Assembly: GCA_014189435.1 (NCBI GenBank)
Contig: CP050293.1
Location: forward strand, 6,763,001-6,827,000
Length of the DNA stretch: 64,000 bases
From: Mesorhizobium loti
Lineage (GTDB): Bacteria > Pseudomonadota > Alphaproteobacteria > Rhizobiales > Rhizobiaceae
Direction: 5' to 3'
The position numbers and the translations under genes were made by a program. A model generated the notes under the pieces. That model had not been told where the DNA came from. It was given only the letters and a program-made list of their open reading frames with translations, and did no database searches. Below, in pieces: positions 63,616 through 64,000 of this stretch (the stretch's first letter is position 1; each line of letters begins with the position of its first letter).

Positions 63616-64000
63616 ATGACCCAACGTTCCGTCGTCCATTCCACCTTTGTCATCGAGCGCTTCTATCCTGCGTCGCCCGCAAGGGTCTACTTCGCGCTGA
63701 GCGATCCGGCCGCCAAGCGACGCTGGTTCGCCGACCCCGACAACCCGATGCCGAGCCGGCACGAGATGGACTTCCGCGTCGGCGGCAAGGAGATCAATGC
63801 CGGCTGCCCGAGCGACGGTCAGATGCATTTTTACAACGCGGTCTATCAGGACATCGTGCCGGACCAGCGCATCGTCTACAGCTACGAGCTGCTGTTTGGC
63901 GAAACCCGTGTCTCGGTGTCGCTGGCCACGATCGAGCTTCTTGCCGAGGGCGAAGGCACGCGGCTGGTGCTGACCGAGCAGGGCGCTTTCCTCGACGGCC
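63616..64000 (+). CDS. SRPBCC (AHSA1-like) domain protein, 3' end missing
   Basis: Starts [20 protein letters not shown] with AAGGAGG seven bases upstream and runs off the window after about 128 residues. The Bet v1-like pattern is clear: [45 protein letters not shown] and [11 protein letters not shown]. Members bind hydrophobic ligands. Coupled to the ArsR gene, eleven bases apart. Confidence 0.9.
   Translation, partial: MTQRSVVHSTFVIERFYPASPARVYFALSDPAAKRRWFADPDNPMPSRHEMDFRVGGKEINAGCPSDGQMHFYNAVYQDIVPDQRIVYSYELLFGETRVSVSLATIELLAEGEGTRLVLTEQGAFLDG

Overview
The window is GC-rich, densely coded chromosomal DNA from an alphaproteobacterium. It most resembles the Rhizobiales, probably Mesorhizobium or a close relative. 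The grounds are alphaproteobacterial signature genes (phaB-phaA with phaR, bdhA, CarD next to fdxA and an S4-domain protein, a SUV3-like helicase, a cysteine-free L36), a DUF680-type small secreted protein, and several rhizobial-style palindromic intergenic repeats. No rRNA, tRNA, CRISPR array, prophage or intact insertion sequence was recognised.

Layout. 0-2.4 kb: end of a cystine-type amino-acid ABC transporter. 2.4-7.8 kb: leftward block of carD, fdxA, an S4-domain protein and a large helicase. 7.8-8.55 kb: a gene-free, origin-like stretch packed with GANTC (CcrM) sites. 8.5-16 kb: acetyl-CoA/polyhydroxybutyrate metabolism (phaB, phaA, phaR, two citrate synthase-type genes, bdhA, a patatin-like hydrolase). 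16-20 kb: TetR-controlled molybdenum hydroxylase (2Fe-2S subunit, Mo subunit, diheme cytochrome c). 20-25 kb: RND efflux pair and a small DUF3309 protein. 25-34.8 kb: a mixture (SDR, DUF680, LysR-MFS, DUF1244, N-formylglutamate amidohydrolase, DUF1036-pyk, hydrolase, TPR protein, rpmJ, LprI-like protein). 34.8-39.3 kb: purEK, then an ECF sigma/anti-sigma pair with a cupredoxin and a metallophosphoesterase. 39.5-45.3 kb: IclR-regulated amino-acid-type ABC transporter with a RidA protein and a SelA-like PLP enzyme. 45.4-52.3 kb: DUF465 proteins, ispG, a lytic transglycosylase, a CPT-like kinase, a Stf0 sulfotransferase and a hybrid histidine kinase. 52.3-57.2 kb: a patchwork accessory region. 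57.2-64 kb: polyprenyl synthetase, mtgA, rpmF, HxlR with an alpha/beta hydrolase, and a GST-ArsR-SRPBCC operon.

The most unusual part is 52.3-57.2 kb. A translationally coupled subtilisin-like protease and a soluble ComEC-type metallo-beta-lactamase protein, with no recognised partner, sit between a decayed copy of the 3' end of the polyprenyl synthetase gene and the intact gene. A second short duplication, of the histidine-kinase upstream region, lies at the junction. This looks like an acquired or rearranged module and is the best candidate here for an undescribed system. Other leads are the GANTC/DnaA-box-like region at 8.0-8.4 kb, a palindromic repeat carried in frame inside the helicase, two hairpin elements that share a core but have different self-complementary arms, and clear operator candidates for the IclR, TetR, HxlR and PhaR regulators. 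All coordinates and motifs were read by eye. Functional names rest on family recognition, not on database searches.
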